Shown: in pieces, positions 1 through 8,293 of the stretch | Position numbering within the stretch: the first letter of the stretch is position 1 | How the letters are laid out: each line of letters starts with the position of its first letter | Assembly: GCA_002399505.1 (NCBI GenBank) | Contig: DHDT01000073.1 | Coordinates: 37,740 to 58,486, forward strand | DNA: 20,747 bases | Origin: Caryophanales bacterium UBA4869 | GTDB taxonomy: Bacteria; Bacillota_I; Bacilli_A; RFN20; CAG-288 | Direction of reading: 5' to 3' | Notes under the pieces: generated by a model | What the model was told of the DNA's origin: nothing | Seen by the model: the letters and a program-made list of their open reading frames with translations, nothing else | Database searches by the model: none | Position numbers and translations under genes: made by a program

Positions 1-488
1 TTGTCTGGTTGGCAGTGGCTTTGCTTTTCTATTATGCAATCGACCCTTTTGTCTATGAATTCTATGTCAATGTCTGTGCCTTCCTCTTCGGTCGGGCTGA
101 CGGCAGTCAGGCCGCTCATTTCGGATCGATCTTTATACTTGGTCTGGCTTATGGCGTTCTTCTTATCGATTTCATTCAGTCAATTGGTATTTTCAGTAAA
201 ATCACTTCTTGGGCTAAGAAAAATAACATTACTGTCAGATATGAAAAAATGGTAAACGAACAGAAAGAAAAACTGGCTTTGAAAAAGAAAGCTTTTCTCG
301 CTTCTCTTCCAAAGCCTGTCAAGAATACTCTGGATGATTTAGAGACTTCTTCCATGAAGTCTTCTGGCAAATGGATGACTAAATTGAAGAAAATGTTCCT
401 GATTGATCCAAAGACGGAAATATCTCCGGAAGAAAACTATGACAAGAAGGGCCGTCCGATAAAAGATGATGAACAAAAGAACCGCTAA
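1..488 (+). CDS. C-terminal part of a polytopic membrane protein, possibly CmpB/ABC type IV permease-like
   Basis: The reading frame is open to the left edge of the window, so the true start lies outside. About 161 residues are visible, ending at TAA (486-488). The first ~70 residues are hydrophobic and form at least two membrane segments: one around LAVALLFYYAIDPFVYEFY, and one around FILGLAYGVLLIDFIQSIG. A charged cytoplasmic tail of ~85 residues follows, rich in Lys and Glu. The combination of 'YxxxxPxxxE' and a last helix ending in 'lIDFIqS', then a Lys-rich tail, reminds me of the C-terminus of the putative ABC-transporter type IV family (CmpB, PF06541), but I would not press this from a fragment. 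The TTG/ATG codons near the left edge are not taken as starts. It runs in the same direction as the next gene and is separated from it by 94 bases with a possible promoter. Confidence 0.6.
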   Translation, partial: VWLAVALLFYYAIDPFVYEFYVNVCAFLFGRADGSQAAHFGSIFILGLAYGVLLIDFIQSIGIFSKITSWAKKNNITVRYEKMVNEQKEKLALKKKAFLASLPKPVKNTLDDLETSSMKSSGKWMTKLKKMFLIDPKTEISPEENYDKKGRPIKDDEQKNR

Positions 489-516
489 ACGATAAGGCAA
501 GATGAAAAAATCGGTG

Positions 517-545
517 TTTATTTTATGTTCAAACTGCGTTACAAT
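517..545 (+). promoter_or_regulatory. possible sigma-A promoter for the 77-residue membrane protein
   Basis: A weak -35 (TTTATT, 517-522) is followed after 17 bases by a good -10 (TACAAT, 540-545), 38 bases before the ATG at 583. A strong ribosome binding site (AGGGAGG, 566-572) follows. The -35 matches the consensus at only three positions, so this is tentative. Confidence 0.35.
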
Positions 546-582
546 AGTCAAACAAATATTTCACTAGGGAGGAAATATAAAA

Positions 583-816
583 ATGGATGAATTAACTAAT
601 TGGTTAGACTCTTGTCCGAAGATTCTTAAGATTGTTTTTGCTTTGCCGGCCCTTGATATTATCTGGGCTGTCTATCGTCTCTGCAAGTCAATTTCTAAGA
701 AAAATACTTTGGGTATTGTCTTAGCTGTTCTCTGCATCTTCTTATGCCCTACAATCTTGTGGATTGTCGACCTCATTACGACTATCACTTCTGGCAAGGT
801 TCTCTGGATCGATTAA
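583..816 (+). CDS. small hypothetical membrane protein, 77 residues
   Basis: Begins at ATG 583 with a strong ribosome binding site, AGGGAGG, ten bases upstream. The protein has a short N-terminal stretch with CPKILKI, then two membrane helices (about residues 17-33 and 43-68) separated by the basic loop KSISKKN. This is a helical hairpin that would put the loop in the cytoplasm. I do not recognise a family with confidence. The size and two-helix form resemble small PLDc_N or Pmp3-like membrane peptides, but no diagnostic motif is present. It has its own likely promoter and is closed by a strong terminator at 826-854, so it is probably transcribed alone, with some read-through into the lipoprotein operon. 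Real coding status is supported by the ribosome binding site, terminator and membrane topology. Confidence 0.75.
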   Translation: MDELTNWLDSCPKILKIVFALPALDIIWAVYRLCKSISKKNTLGIVLAVLCIFLCPTILWIVDLITTITSGKVLWID

Positions 817-825
817 TCAAGTTTG

Positions 826-854
826 AAAGCTCCTTCTCGGAGCTTTTTTGTTTT
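826..854 (+). terminator. Rho-independent terminator after the 77-residue protein gene
   Basis: A perfect 8-bp stem (AAAGCTCC 826-833 pairing with GGAGCTTT 839-846) with loop TTCTC is followed by a T-rich tail. It sits 10 bases after the stop codon and 42 bases before the lipoprotein start. Confidence 0.92.
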
Positions 855-895
855 CTAATTTTAGTTAAAAAAATTTTATGTAAGGGGAATTATAT

Positions 896-3646
896 ATGAA
901 AAACAAGCAGTTGATTATTTCATTATTGTTAGCGGGTTCTATCGGACTTTCAGCCTGCGGTAATGCTTCTTCTAGTTCTGGTTCTTCCTCAAATGGAAGC
1001 CAAGGAGGAACATCATCATCATCTTCTTCTGTCATACCTAGTTCCGGTTCTTCCTCTTCTGTCATCGTCAAAGATGATGTTATAACCTATATCAAAATCA
1101 AAGAAGGATCCATTTCTACCAAGTTTATTCTCAATGCTGAAGTCAATTATGATTCTTTGGCTATTGAGACTTATAACAAGAGCGATGAATTGATTCATAC
1201 GATGACTTATGCCAAGAACAAGAACGCTTTTTCCTTTGATAGAATCGATACTTCCGCTGAGGTCAATGATGCCACTTTTGAGGTAAAAGTGACTATCAAT
1301 ACTATTGTTTTCACGGCTTCGGTCAAATATTCTGTCGCCAAGACTTACGATAAGACCGCAACTAAGATTGTGGTTCAGGGTGTATCCAACAAGTATTATG
1401 TCGGCGATGAATTAGATCTTTCTAAGATTACAGTTTCCGTTCAGAATAAGGATTCCATTGAACTTGAAAAGGTAAAAGGCAATGCCGCTGGAGTCACCTG
1501 TACCGGTTTTGATTCGACAAAAGCTGGCAATATCGCCCTTGTTTTCAGCTATGGTTCTCTTTCTTCGACCATCAATACCATCGTCTATGAGGCAGAAAGA
1601 CGTTTCACTCCGACCAATTGGATGGCAAACAGCAAATATACGACTTTCCAAAATGAATTGAAAAACGTCAGTACGGAAAAAGACGGTCAGCACAATACTT
1701 CCTTCCTTGAAACCACCTCTTTCTATCTTGGAAACTACAATGCTGTCAATCTGATGCCGGTCATCAATGCCATTGACTCGGCTGATAACGACAAGTCCAT
1801 TACCTATCAGAGCATGTATGATGTCACCGCAAAATTGTTTACTAAGGGATCAGAAACCGAGTTGACTCTAGCCGATTATTTTGATGATGTTAATCTCCTT
1901 CTCTCTAAAGGAGAAGTGAATTTCAAAGACACAGTCACCGGTAAGTTCACCCTTGAATTCATCTATCCTTCTGAGAACAAGGAAAGCTTCCCTGATCTAT
2001 CTTATGATCTTGACGTCATCGATGGTTACAACGTCAATAATGCTACTGAGTTATTCGCTTTGGACAATACTGACTTGGTTAACAGAAACCAGGAGGACTT
2101 GTCTACTCCGACAGGCGGACTGAAGGATTTTAAGGAAAAGAACAATCTTCCTGTCAAGAATTTTGCCAATGGTATAATCCAGGCTGATATCAGTCTGAAT
2201 GCCAATAACATCCCTTCTTCTTTCCTTTGGACTGAAGAATCGATCAAGGCTGCCGGTGGTAGTGATATGACTTTGGCCGGAACCTTCAGGGATTATTTGT
2301 TTTTGGTCAATCACATTCCAAGTCTTAATCAGAAGACTTTTGGAATCTATGGCAACTGTCATAAGATATCCTTAAGCGAACTGCCGATGGTTGAGGCTGA
2401 TGCCAATGCAAAAAGACCAGAAAACGGTGTACCTGTCGAATCTCATGCAGCTGTCTTCGGCTTTGATATTGAACAGTTTAGAATCATTGACGGATTCGAT
2501 GATTATAAGGTCCTCGTCCGCGATCTTTCTTCCACCGGAAATCAGCAGAAAACGGCAACAGCCGACTATACTAAATCCGGTCTCTGCTATTTGAAGACCT
2601 TTGTGGATACTACTGTCATCAATTGTATTTCGGGTCAATATTATCTCGCCTATCTTACCGGCGGTCATTTTGACTCGAATGCCTCTTCTAATACTACCTA
2701 TGTTGATACAGCACCTAATAATCCGGAATTGAATATCACTTCGACGAGAATTTATGACACTTCCAATTGTCACGTCTTCAATTATAAGGAGACTAATGTC
2801 AACATCTTCAATTCTGAAATGAGGGATTCAGGCGGACCTTTGATCATCAATCAGTCTGCTCACTATGATCCTACTGATAGGAAACTGGCTGCTGCCTATA
2901 AAAAGGCCAATGGAACTGATCCCCGACATGGTTCTTGGATCAACATCGACTCTTCGACTGTCTTAGTAAATCAGGTGACAGGACAGGGCGGCTGGTTTAA
3001 AATCAATGGGGCAGAAAGCGGCATCAATCAGCTCAAGACTCTTGATCCTCTCTTCAATGCCCAGCTTCAGAAGACTTTCCTGAAATCGACTACTGTCGGT
3101 GAGACGACTACTTCAACAGTCAATTTGGTTGCCATCAATATGTTGGCATCTTCGACTTCTGACACCGAAACCGGTGCTTTCTACGGCGGAACTAAGATGG
3201 GTTCAAATGATATCATCGATTATGAATCTGGCCGTGAAGCTTTGGAAACAGCGGTCTCGAATGTTCTTTCTGATAGCGGTGCCTCTTATGCAGCAGAATT
3301 AGGAAAGAGCGATTATAGCAGTCTGTATTTGCTGTCTAATGCTTCGTCAACTCCTCTTTTCAAAACCCAAAAGGCTGGTGTCTCCAGCTATGCTTCTGTC
3401 TATTCGGCTACTCCGGCTGATACTAGTACTCTCCGTCTGACAAAGCCTGCCTACGATATGACTTCTAATCCTGTCACCTTATCAAATGGTTCAACCGATT
3501 TTGGTTCTGGCTCTGATAACTATATGGGTATCTATACCTTAGGCAGTGCTCAGGGCGGTAATCCTGCTGACCCTACTAAGTATTCCGAATATGAAGGTGC
3601 TAACTGTTTTGGCGTCGTGGTGACTCTTTCTGATTACTCAGCTTAA
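896..3646 (+). CDS. large surface lipoprotein with Ser-rich linker, Ig-like domain and possible beta-helix region
   Basis: ATG 896 has the ribosome binding site AAGGGG at 882-887. Residues 1-20 form a lipoprotein signal peptide ending in the lipobox LSAC, so Cys21 should be lipidated and the 916-residue protein anchored outside the membrane. Residues 22-58 are an almost pure Ser/Gly linker, then a mixed beta region. Residues ~155-232 (KIVVQGVSNKYYVGDELDLS... with Gly/Thr-rich strands) look like a bacterial Ig-like Big_3 (PF07523) domain. From about residue 535 to 700 there are short repeating beta-strand units (for example LKTFVDTTVINCISGQ and NIFNSEMRDSGGPLIIN) that suggest a right-handed beta-helix; this is inference. 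No catalytic motif is recognised. The stop lies only six bases before the YwaF-ABC fusion gene, so it is the first gene of an ABC exporter operon and may be its substrate-handling or surface partner. Confidence 0.88.
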   Translation: MKNKQLIISLLLAGSIGLSACGNASSSSGSSSNGSQGGTSSSSSSVIPSSGSSSSVIVKDDVITYIKIKEGSISTKFILNAEVNYDSLAIETYNKSDELIHTMTYAKNKNAFSFDRIDTSAEVNDATFEVKVTINTIVFTASVKYSVAKTYDKTATKIVVQGVSNKYYVGDELDLSKITVSVQNKDSIELEKVKGNAAGVTCTGFDSTKAGNIALVFSYGSLSSTINTIVYEAERRFTPTNWMANSKYTTFQNELKNVSTEKDGQHNTSFLETTSFYLGNYNAVNLMPVINAIDSADNDKSITYQSMYDVTAKLFTKGSETELTLADYFDDVNLLLSKGEVNFKDTVTGKFTLEFIYPSENKESFPDLSYDLDVIDGYNVNNATELFALDNTDLVNRNQEDLSTPTGGLKDFKEKNNLPVKNFANGIIQADISLNANNIPSSFLWTEESIKAAGGSDMTLAGTFRDYLFLVNHIPSLNQKTFGIYGNCHKISLSELPMVEADANAKRPENGVPVESHAAVFGFDIEQFRIIDGFDDYKVLVRDLSSTGNQQKTATADYTKSGLCYLKTFVDTTVINCISGQYYLAYLTGGHFDSNASSNTTYVDTAPNNPELNITSTRIYDTSNCHVFNYKETNVNIFNSEMRDSGGPLIINQSAHYDPTDRKLAAAYKKANGTDPRHGSWINIDSSTVLVNQVTGQGGWFKINGAESGINQLKTLDPLFNAQLQKTFLKSTTVGETTTSTVNLVAINMLASSTSDTETGAFYGGTKMGSNDIIDYESGREALETAVSNVLSDSGASYAAELGKSDYSSLYLLSNASSTPLFKTQKAGVSSYASVYSATPADTSTLRLTKPAYDMTSNPVTLSNGSTDFGSGSDNYMGIYTLGSAQGGNPADPTKYSEYEGANCFGVVVTLSDYSA

Positions 3647-3652
3647 TTATCA

Positions 3653-6037
3653 ATGAAAATTCCTGTTGACCGCAAAACTATTGTCTTTCTTCCCCTTGCC
3701 CTTCTATTTTTGATTGTACCTGCTACCGTCTGGTCTTTTGGCTCAATCAATATGGGCTATGGTTTTTATCTGTGGTTTTTTGTCTTGATATTTCTTCTTC
3801 TTTTCACTTATCTCTCTTTTGAAAAGAAAATAGTGACTAAAGATCTGGGACTTAAGACTAACGGAAAGAAAGTTCATGATTATTTTGTCAGCCGGATATC
3901 ACTTCCCGAATCCAGAATAAAACTCTATCGGAAGTGTCTGGCTTTCTTTATGATATTAATCTTTATGACCAGATTCTATATGAATCATGATTATCTTGAG
4001 AATGTCGTTGGCCTGCAGTCTGATTTCATGACTCCTTTCCAAGTAGGAATAGGTGCCCTTCTTTCAAATTATTGGATAGGTGCTCTTATTTTCGTTTTGA
4101 TAAGTCAGTTCTTTGATAGTCGGAGTTTTCACAATATCGTCCGTTTTGTGGCCTTCCCTGTTCTCCTTCTCTGTCTGTTCTTCTTTCCTTATATTGCAGG
4201 CGGCATAAACGGAGAAAGTTCAGCTTTTGTACCCCGAGTTTTGCTGATGGCAATTGAATTAGGTATGGGCTTTGCCTTCTCTCTTGATACTTGGAAGAAT
4301 AATCTCAGCTTCAAAATAGACAAGAAAGAAATATATACTTTAGTCATAGGTCTTATCCTTCTTGTTCTCTGCACCATCGGAGATTATCTTCCCGCTAATC
4401 TCTTCGGTTTGAAAATGTTTAGTCTTGATGTTCCGCTTGACTTCAATCTTTCACATCGTCTTTTTATCTATGCCGCTTTCCTTCTTCCCATATTGTACTA
4501 TTCGCTTCTATATCGCTTTGATTCTAAAAACAGGCGGGCTTTCCTCTTCTTTATAGCCTTCGCTGTTTTCTTCTCCTATGCAGCAATCAGAAGATATGAT
4601 TCCTTTACTTCCGTCGTTTCTCTTCCTCTTCATCTTTGCAATACCGCCATGTATATCATGCCCTTTACTTTGGTTTTCTTGAATTACGGGCTTTTCTATT
4701 TCACCATGTTTGTGAACGTCATCGGCGCTTTTTTGGCTATGCTGATGCCAAATTACTCTTCCAGTCTTTTGATTCTTTCCCCATCCATCATCGAATTCTT
4801 CAATAACCATCTTTATGCTTTCTTTATGCCTGTTCTTATTATTCTCCTAGGTGTCTATGAAAGACCGAAGATGAAATATTTCTTCTACTCGATGATTGGT
4901 TTCTTAGCCTATTTCATTTTGGTTACGGTCCTCAACATGTTCTATGACACGGATTTCTTCTTCCTCAATTCCAATTTCATCGTCAAGAAACTTGGTGACT
5001 GGGCAGTCAACATCTTCCACGATGAGATAACCTTTGACGCCTTTGGAAAGACATTGACCGTTCGTCCTCTTTATTTGGTATTGTTCTATCTCATCTATGT
5101 CGGATTCTCTTTCGTCATTTGGTATGTCTATGAGATGCTGTTTAAAGCCACTGATCAGATTTCTCTGATCAAATCCAAGACGATGACTTATGAGACACAA
5201 CACGAAGAATATATAAAGAATATCGGAAAGGACAAAATCATGAAACCACTGAATATGGATGAAATCGTTTCTTCTTTAGAAGTAAGCCACCTTTATAAAA
5301 AGTATCCCGGAAGCGATAATGACGCCCTGGTCGATATGACTTTCAAACTGGAAAGAGGTCATATCTACGGATTCTTGGGCAAGAACGGTGCCGGCAAATC
5401 AACGACTTTGAAAGCTATTGTCGGAATTCATCCTTTCGAGAGAGGGTCGATAAATGTCTGCGGCTTTGATGTCGTCAACGAACCTCAGAAAGCCAAGATG
5501 ACTATCGGCTATGTCCCCGACAACTACGCCTTATATGAAAATCTGACTGGCAGACAGTATATCGAATATATGGCTACTATCTATAAAGTCGGAAAAAAAG
5601 AGATGGAGACGAGAAGCAGAAAACTGGTTAAGGCCTTAGAGATGGAGAAGAACTACGATCTTCCCATGCGAGATTATTCTCATGGCATGAAACAGAAAAT
5701 CACTATCATCGGCGCTCTTATTCATGAACCCAAGGTTTGGATTCTCGATGAGCCGATGACCGGTCTTGATCCTAACTCAATTTTCCAAATCAAGGAGACC
5801 ATGCACGAATACGCCAAAAAAGGCAATATCGTCTTCTTCTCCTCTCATATCATCGATGTCGTCAACAACCTCTGCGATAAGGTCATTATTATCAAAAACG
5901 GAAGACTTTTAGAAGAAGACGATGTCGATGATCTCAAAAAGAAGGGAATCGACTTGGAAAGACATTTTCTCACTCTGACTGCCGACAACAAAGAAGAGGC
6001 GAGAAAGCTAATTGCCGAAGAGAAGAAGTATTCATAA
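3653..6037 (+). CDS. fusion: polytopic YwaF/TMEM164-like membrane domain + ABC transporter ATPase
   Basis: A 794-residue protein. Residues 1-~510 carry roughly 12-13 membrane helices. The second half of this region has LPLHLCN (residues 324-330, His327 and Cys329) followed by more helices, which resembles the YwaF/TMEM164 family (PF14808); human TMEM164 has been described as a cysteine-dependent acyltransferase. Residues ~538-794 are a full ABC ATPase of the ABC-2 exporter type: Walker A GKNGAGKST (576-584), signature SHGMKQ (676-681), Walker B ILDEP (697-701), switch His732. No frameshift separates the parts. The ATG is six bases after the lipoprotein stop and has no clear ribosome binding site, so translational coupling is likely. 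The permease gene starts three bases downstream. The ATPase surely energises that permease; the role of the membrane domain is unknown. The ABC call is certain; the YwaF/TMEM164 call is moderate. Confidence 0.87.
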   Translation: MKIPVDRKTIVFLPLALLFLIVPATVWSFGSINMGYGFYLWFFVLIFLLLFTYLSFEKKIVTKDLGLKTNGKKVHDYFVSRISLPESRIKLYRKCLAFFMILIFMTRFYMNHDYLENVVGLQSDFMTPFQVGIGALLSNYWIGALIFVLISQFFDSRSFHNIVRFVAFPVLLLCLFFFPYIAGGINGESSAFVPRVLLMAIELGMGFAFSLDTWKNNLSFKIDKKEIYTLVIGLILLVLCTIGDYLPANLFGLKMFSLDVPLDFNLSHRLFIYAAFLLPILYYSLLYRFDSKNRRAFLFFIAFAVFFSYAAIRRYDSFTSVVSLPLHLCNTAMYIMPFTLVFLNYGLFYFTMFVNVIGAFLAMLMPNYSSSLLILSPSIIEFFNNHLYAFFMPVLIILLGVYERPKMKYFFYSMIGFLAYFILVTVLNMFYDTDFFFLNSNFIVKKLGDWAVNIFHDEITFDAFGKTLTVRPLYLVLFYLIYVGFSFVIWYVYEMLFKATDQISLIKSKTMTYETQHEEYIKNIGKDKIMKPLNMDEIVSSLEVSHLYKKYPGSDNDALVDMTFKLERGHIYGFLGKNGAGKSTTLKAIVGIHPFERGSINVCGFDVVNEPQKAKMTIGYVPDNYALYENLTGRQYIEYMATIYKVGKKEMETRSRKLVKALEMEKNYDLPMRDYSHGMKQKITIIGALIHEPKVWILDEPMTGLDPNSIFQIKETMHEYAKKGNIVFFSSHIIDVVNNLCDKVIIIKNGRLLEEDDVDDLKKKGIDLERHFLTLTADNKEEARKLIAEEKKYS

Positions 6038-6040
6038 ACG

Positions 6041-7744
6041 ATGAAGGACACAAAAGATAACGTAAAGACGGAAACCTTTGGCGAAAGATATGGACTCGAT
6101 ATCCATACCTTCTTTGCCATGGTCAAAATGCTCTTGGCTGAGAACTATAAGATTGATTTCAAAGCCAAGAAAAAGAACGGCATTCTGAAAATAGTTTCCT
6201 GGATCGTTATCTTTTCAGTTCTGACCCTGCTTTCCGCTGTCTTCTTCTTTGTAGCTGTCAAACTCAATATCTTCTCCATATTCCCCTTTGTTCCAGAGAC
6301 TGTTCCATCGATTATTGTCAATCTGGTTTTCTTCTTTGGTTTCATTCCTCTGACTATCACTCTTCTTAAAAGTCTCTACTATGCTGATGATTCCTCGATA
6401 GTCAGTGCCTTTCCGATAAATCCCGTGACTATCATCTCCGCCCGTTTGTTCTTTGTCTATATCAAACAGCTATTGATGACTTTTTTTGTTGAGATACCTT
6501 TCCTTCTTGGCTATATTATCTTCTTCTCTTTTCCGGCCTTTTCTTTTGTTCAGCTTATTCTTTCTACTTTGCTTCTGGTTTTCCTTGAAGTCAGTGTCTG
6601 CACCTTGCTTTCCGTTCCGCTTTACTTTATCGCCAACATCTTCAGGCGTCATAGAATTTTTTCAGGTATCTGTCTTTTCGTTCTGCTTTTGGCTTTGGTT
6701 CTTCTGGCTGTCTATCTCTTCTCCTTGATACCTGATCACATTGACATATTCACAAACTGGGGTCCGTATTTTAACCAGATACAGCTGTTCTTAGCTGCTT
6801 ATCAGAAAGATTTCTCTTTCCTGTTTTATCTGACAGGCTACCAGATTGGAGTTTATAATGGAACGACCATCATATTCTTCAATCAGAAAGTTGTTTCTGT
6901 CTTCACCAGTTTATTAAGCATTGCCTTTGGATGTTACATCGTGTCTATTCTTTTCCTTACTCCTTTTTATAAGAAGATGGTTGGCAGGCAGCTTCGCCCT
7001 AAAGCCAGCAAGATAAAATCTGATCGCCAGTCGAAGTATCATTCCCTGTTTGTCGCTCAGCTCAAGAAAGAATTCCTCACTCTTGTCGATAACCCCGGCA
7101 CTTTCTTCTCTTTTGCATCCCCTTTGCTTTTCCTTCCGGTTCTTTTGCTTCTTCTGAGCAAATTCTATTCTTCCATGAAGATAGACGCTTTCGGAAATAT
7201 TCTTGCCTTGGTTGTGTCTCTTTTGATTTCTATGCTAGTTATCATGAACTCAGTCACGGTAACTAGCACTCTCTATTCCAAAGAGGGAATAGCCTTCAAC
7301 CTGTCGAGAACTCTGCCTGTCAATCAGAAAATCATTCTTCCGATGAAACTGTTCTTTCCAGTGATATTAGTTATTGTCTCTGGTTTGTCTTCAGTCCTCA
7401 TGATTCTCTTTAGATCAGATATATCGGTGGCTTCGGCTGTCTTACTGGCAATAGGCGTCGTTTTCTTTGGTATCGGTCAATGTCTGTTTGCTTCCGCTTT
7501 GGATATTGGCTTCAAGAACGATCTCATGTCATTAGAGGAAAACACCGATAAGAATCAGAATGTAGCTACTTTTATCTCCTTTGCCGTTTCCTTTCTGATG
7601 GCCTTCCTCTATTATCGGTTCTTAAGGGAAGACAGCGGGTTCTTACCAGAACTGAAGGTGTTTATATTCGGAACCATCTTCTTACTGGCAACGGCCTGGA
7701 ATTTCTTCCACAAGGCCGATGTCTATGCTAAGGGGGGAATCTGA
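6041..7744 (+). CDS. ABC-2-like exporter permease, 567 residues
   Basis: The start lies three bases after the stop of the ATPase fusion. A charged N-terminus (~45 residues) is followed by about 12 membrane helices in two groups of six, split by a cytoplasmic stretch around residues 315-345 (MVGRQLRPKASKIKSDRQSK). Each half has an amphipathic segment with a similar pattern: 'SSIVSAFPINPVTIISARL' in the first half and 'EGIAFNLSRTLPVNQKIIL' in the second, typical of large Firmicute ABC exporter permeases. It lacks an ATPase of its own and must pair with the upstream ATPase. It aligns by eye with the permease at 10501-12078, including the 'P(I/V)xPxxIIxxR' element and 'KKExL/KKDLKL', so the two are probably paralogues. 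The substrate cannot be told from sequence. Confidence 0.87.
   Translation: MKDTKDNVKTETFGERYGLDIHTFFAMVKMLLAENYKIDFKAKKKNGILKIVSWIVIFSVLTLLSAVFFFVAVKLNIFSIFPFVPETVPSIIVNLVFFFGFIPLTITLLKSLYYADDSSIVSAFPINPVTIISARLFFVYIKQLLMTFFVEIPFLLGYIIFFSFPAFSFVQLILSTLLLVFLEVSVCTLLSVPLYFIANIFRRHRIFSGICLFVLLLALVLLAVYLFSLIPDHIDIFTNWGPYFNQIQLFLAAYQKDFSFLFYLTGYQIGVYNGTTIIFFNQKVVSVFTSLLSIAFGCYIVSILFLTPFYKKMVGRQLRPKASKIKSDRQSKYHSLFVAQLKKEFLTLVDNPGTFFSFASPLLFLPVLLLLLSKFYSSMKIDAFGNILALVVSLLISMLVIMNSVTVTSTLYSKEGIAFNLSRTLPVNQKIILPMKLFFPVILVIVSGLSSVLMILFRSDISVASAVLLAIGVVFFGIGQCLFASALDIGFKNDLMSLEENTDKNQNVATFISFAVSFLMAFLYYRFLREDSGFLPELKVFIFGTIFLLATAWNFFHKADVYAKGGI
7731..7737 (+). promoter_or_regulatory. ribosome binding site that fixes the start of the anchored protein
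   Basis: AGGGGGG lies eight bases before ATG 7746. It sits inside the last codons of the permease gene. An alternative ATG at 7719 would place this site inside the coding region, so 7746 is preferred. Confidence 0.75.
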
Positions 7745-7745
7745 T

Positions 7746-8231
7746 ATGAAGAAAAGTGTTTTGATTATCATCGCCTGTCTTTGCATTCTCTCGATTGTCT
7801 TTATAGCCTTCTTTGGCGTGGCCCCGGCTGGTATCATTCCGACTATCTATATTGATTCTGTCTCTATCCTTGACAGCACTGGTCAGGAAATAGAAGCTGA
7901 AGAGGGAAAAGACAAGAAGATGACTATCGAATATGAGACGAATATCATCAGGGATGATACGGAATATATGCAGTATTTCTTTTCTACCCGTGTTCTTCCT
8001 TCTGACTGCACTCAGTCTCTCTTTGATTATTCCTGTCCGGAAAATCAGTATGTCAAAGTCGAGAATTCCAGAAACGGAGCATTGATTATCAAGAAGATGA
8101 AATTGGAATCTAATACTATTCCTTTCTTCACTACAAAAATCACCCTCAAGGCCAGCGATGGCGGTAAAGCCGGTATTGAGGATAACCTGATTCTCACCAT
8201 AAAATATGACGATATGATTATCTGGGAGTAG
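7746..8231 (+). CDS. small membrane-anchored extracellular protein, 161 residues, operon partner of the exporter
   Basis: The chosen start has a perfect-spaced ribosome binding site (7731-7737) and begins one base after the permease stop. Residues 1-~30 (MKKSVLIIIACLCILSIVFIAFF) are a signal anchor or uncleaved signal. There is no proper lipobox: the Cys residues lie mid-helix. The remaining ~130 residues are polar, beta-rich and should lie outside the cell; the pattern of alternating hydrophobic residues (IYIDSVSILDS, LILTIKYDDMIIWE) suggests a single Ig-like or beta-sandwich fold. Two Cys (in SDCTQS and YSCPEN) are close enough to form a disulfide. I do not recognise a family. Being last in the lipoprotein-ATPase-permease cluster, it is likely an accessory subunit of that exporter. 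The stop codon overlaps the -35 element of the next gene. Confidence 0.78.
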   Translation: MKKSVLIIIACLCILSIVFIAFFGVAPAGIIPTIYIDSVSILDSTGQEIEAEEGKDKKMTIEYETNIIRDDTEYMQYFFSTRVLPSDCTQSLFDYSCPENQYVKVENSRNGALIIKKMKLESNTIPFFTTKITLKASDGGKAGIEDNLILTIKYDDMIIWE

Positions 8232-8257
8232 ACAAACACTTGGATGTTTACTATAAT
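8229..8257 (+). promoter_or_regulatory. sigma-A promoter for the HAD phosphatase gene
   Basis: A -35 TAGACA (8229-8234, five of six matches to TTGACA) is followed after exactly 17 bases by a consensus -10 TATAAT (8252-8257). Its -35 begins on the stop codon of the upstream gene. The predicted transcript would start near 8264, giving a leader of about 30 bases with the ribosome binding site GAGG (8283-8286). Confidence 0.8.
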
Positions 8258-8293
8258 TCTTACAACTAAGTTCATGAAAGTCGAGGCAAAAAT

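Noticed and set aside
961..1070. Repetitive TCT/TCA-rich stretch that might be a tandem repeat or CRISPR
   Set aside because: It encodes the Ser/Gly linker of a lipoprotein; no direct repeats with spacers are present. The same holds for 12310-12470.
2372..2773. 133-residue minus-strand open frame inside the lipoprotein gene
   Set aside because: Antisense to a clear lipoprotein, no ribosome binding site and no recognisable domain.
7719..7745. Earlier ATG start for the small anchored protein
   Set aside because: It would put the strong ribosome binding site inside the gene and spoil the signal peptide; 7746 is better.
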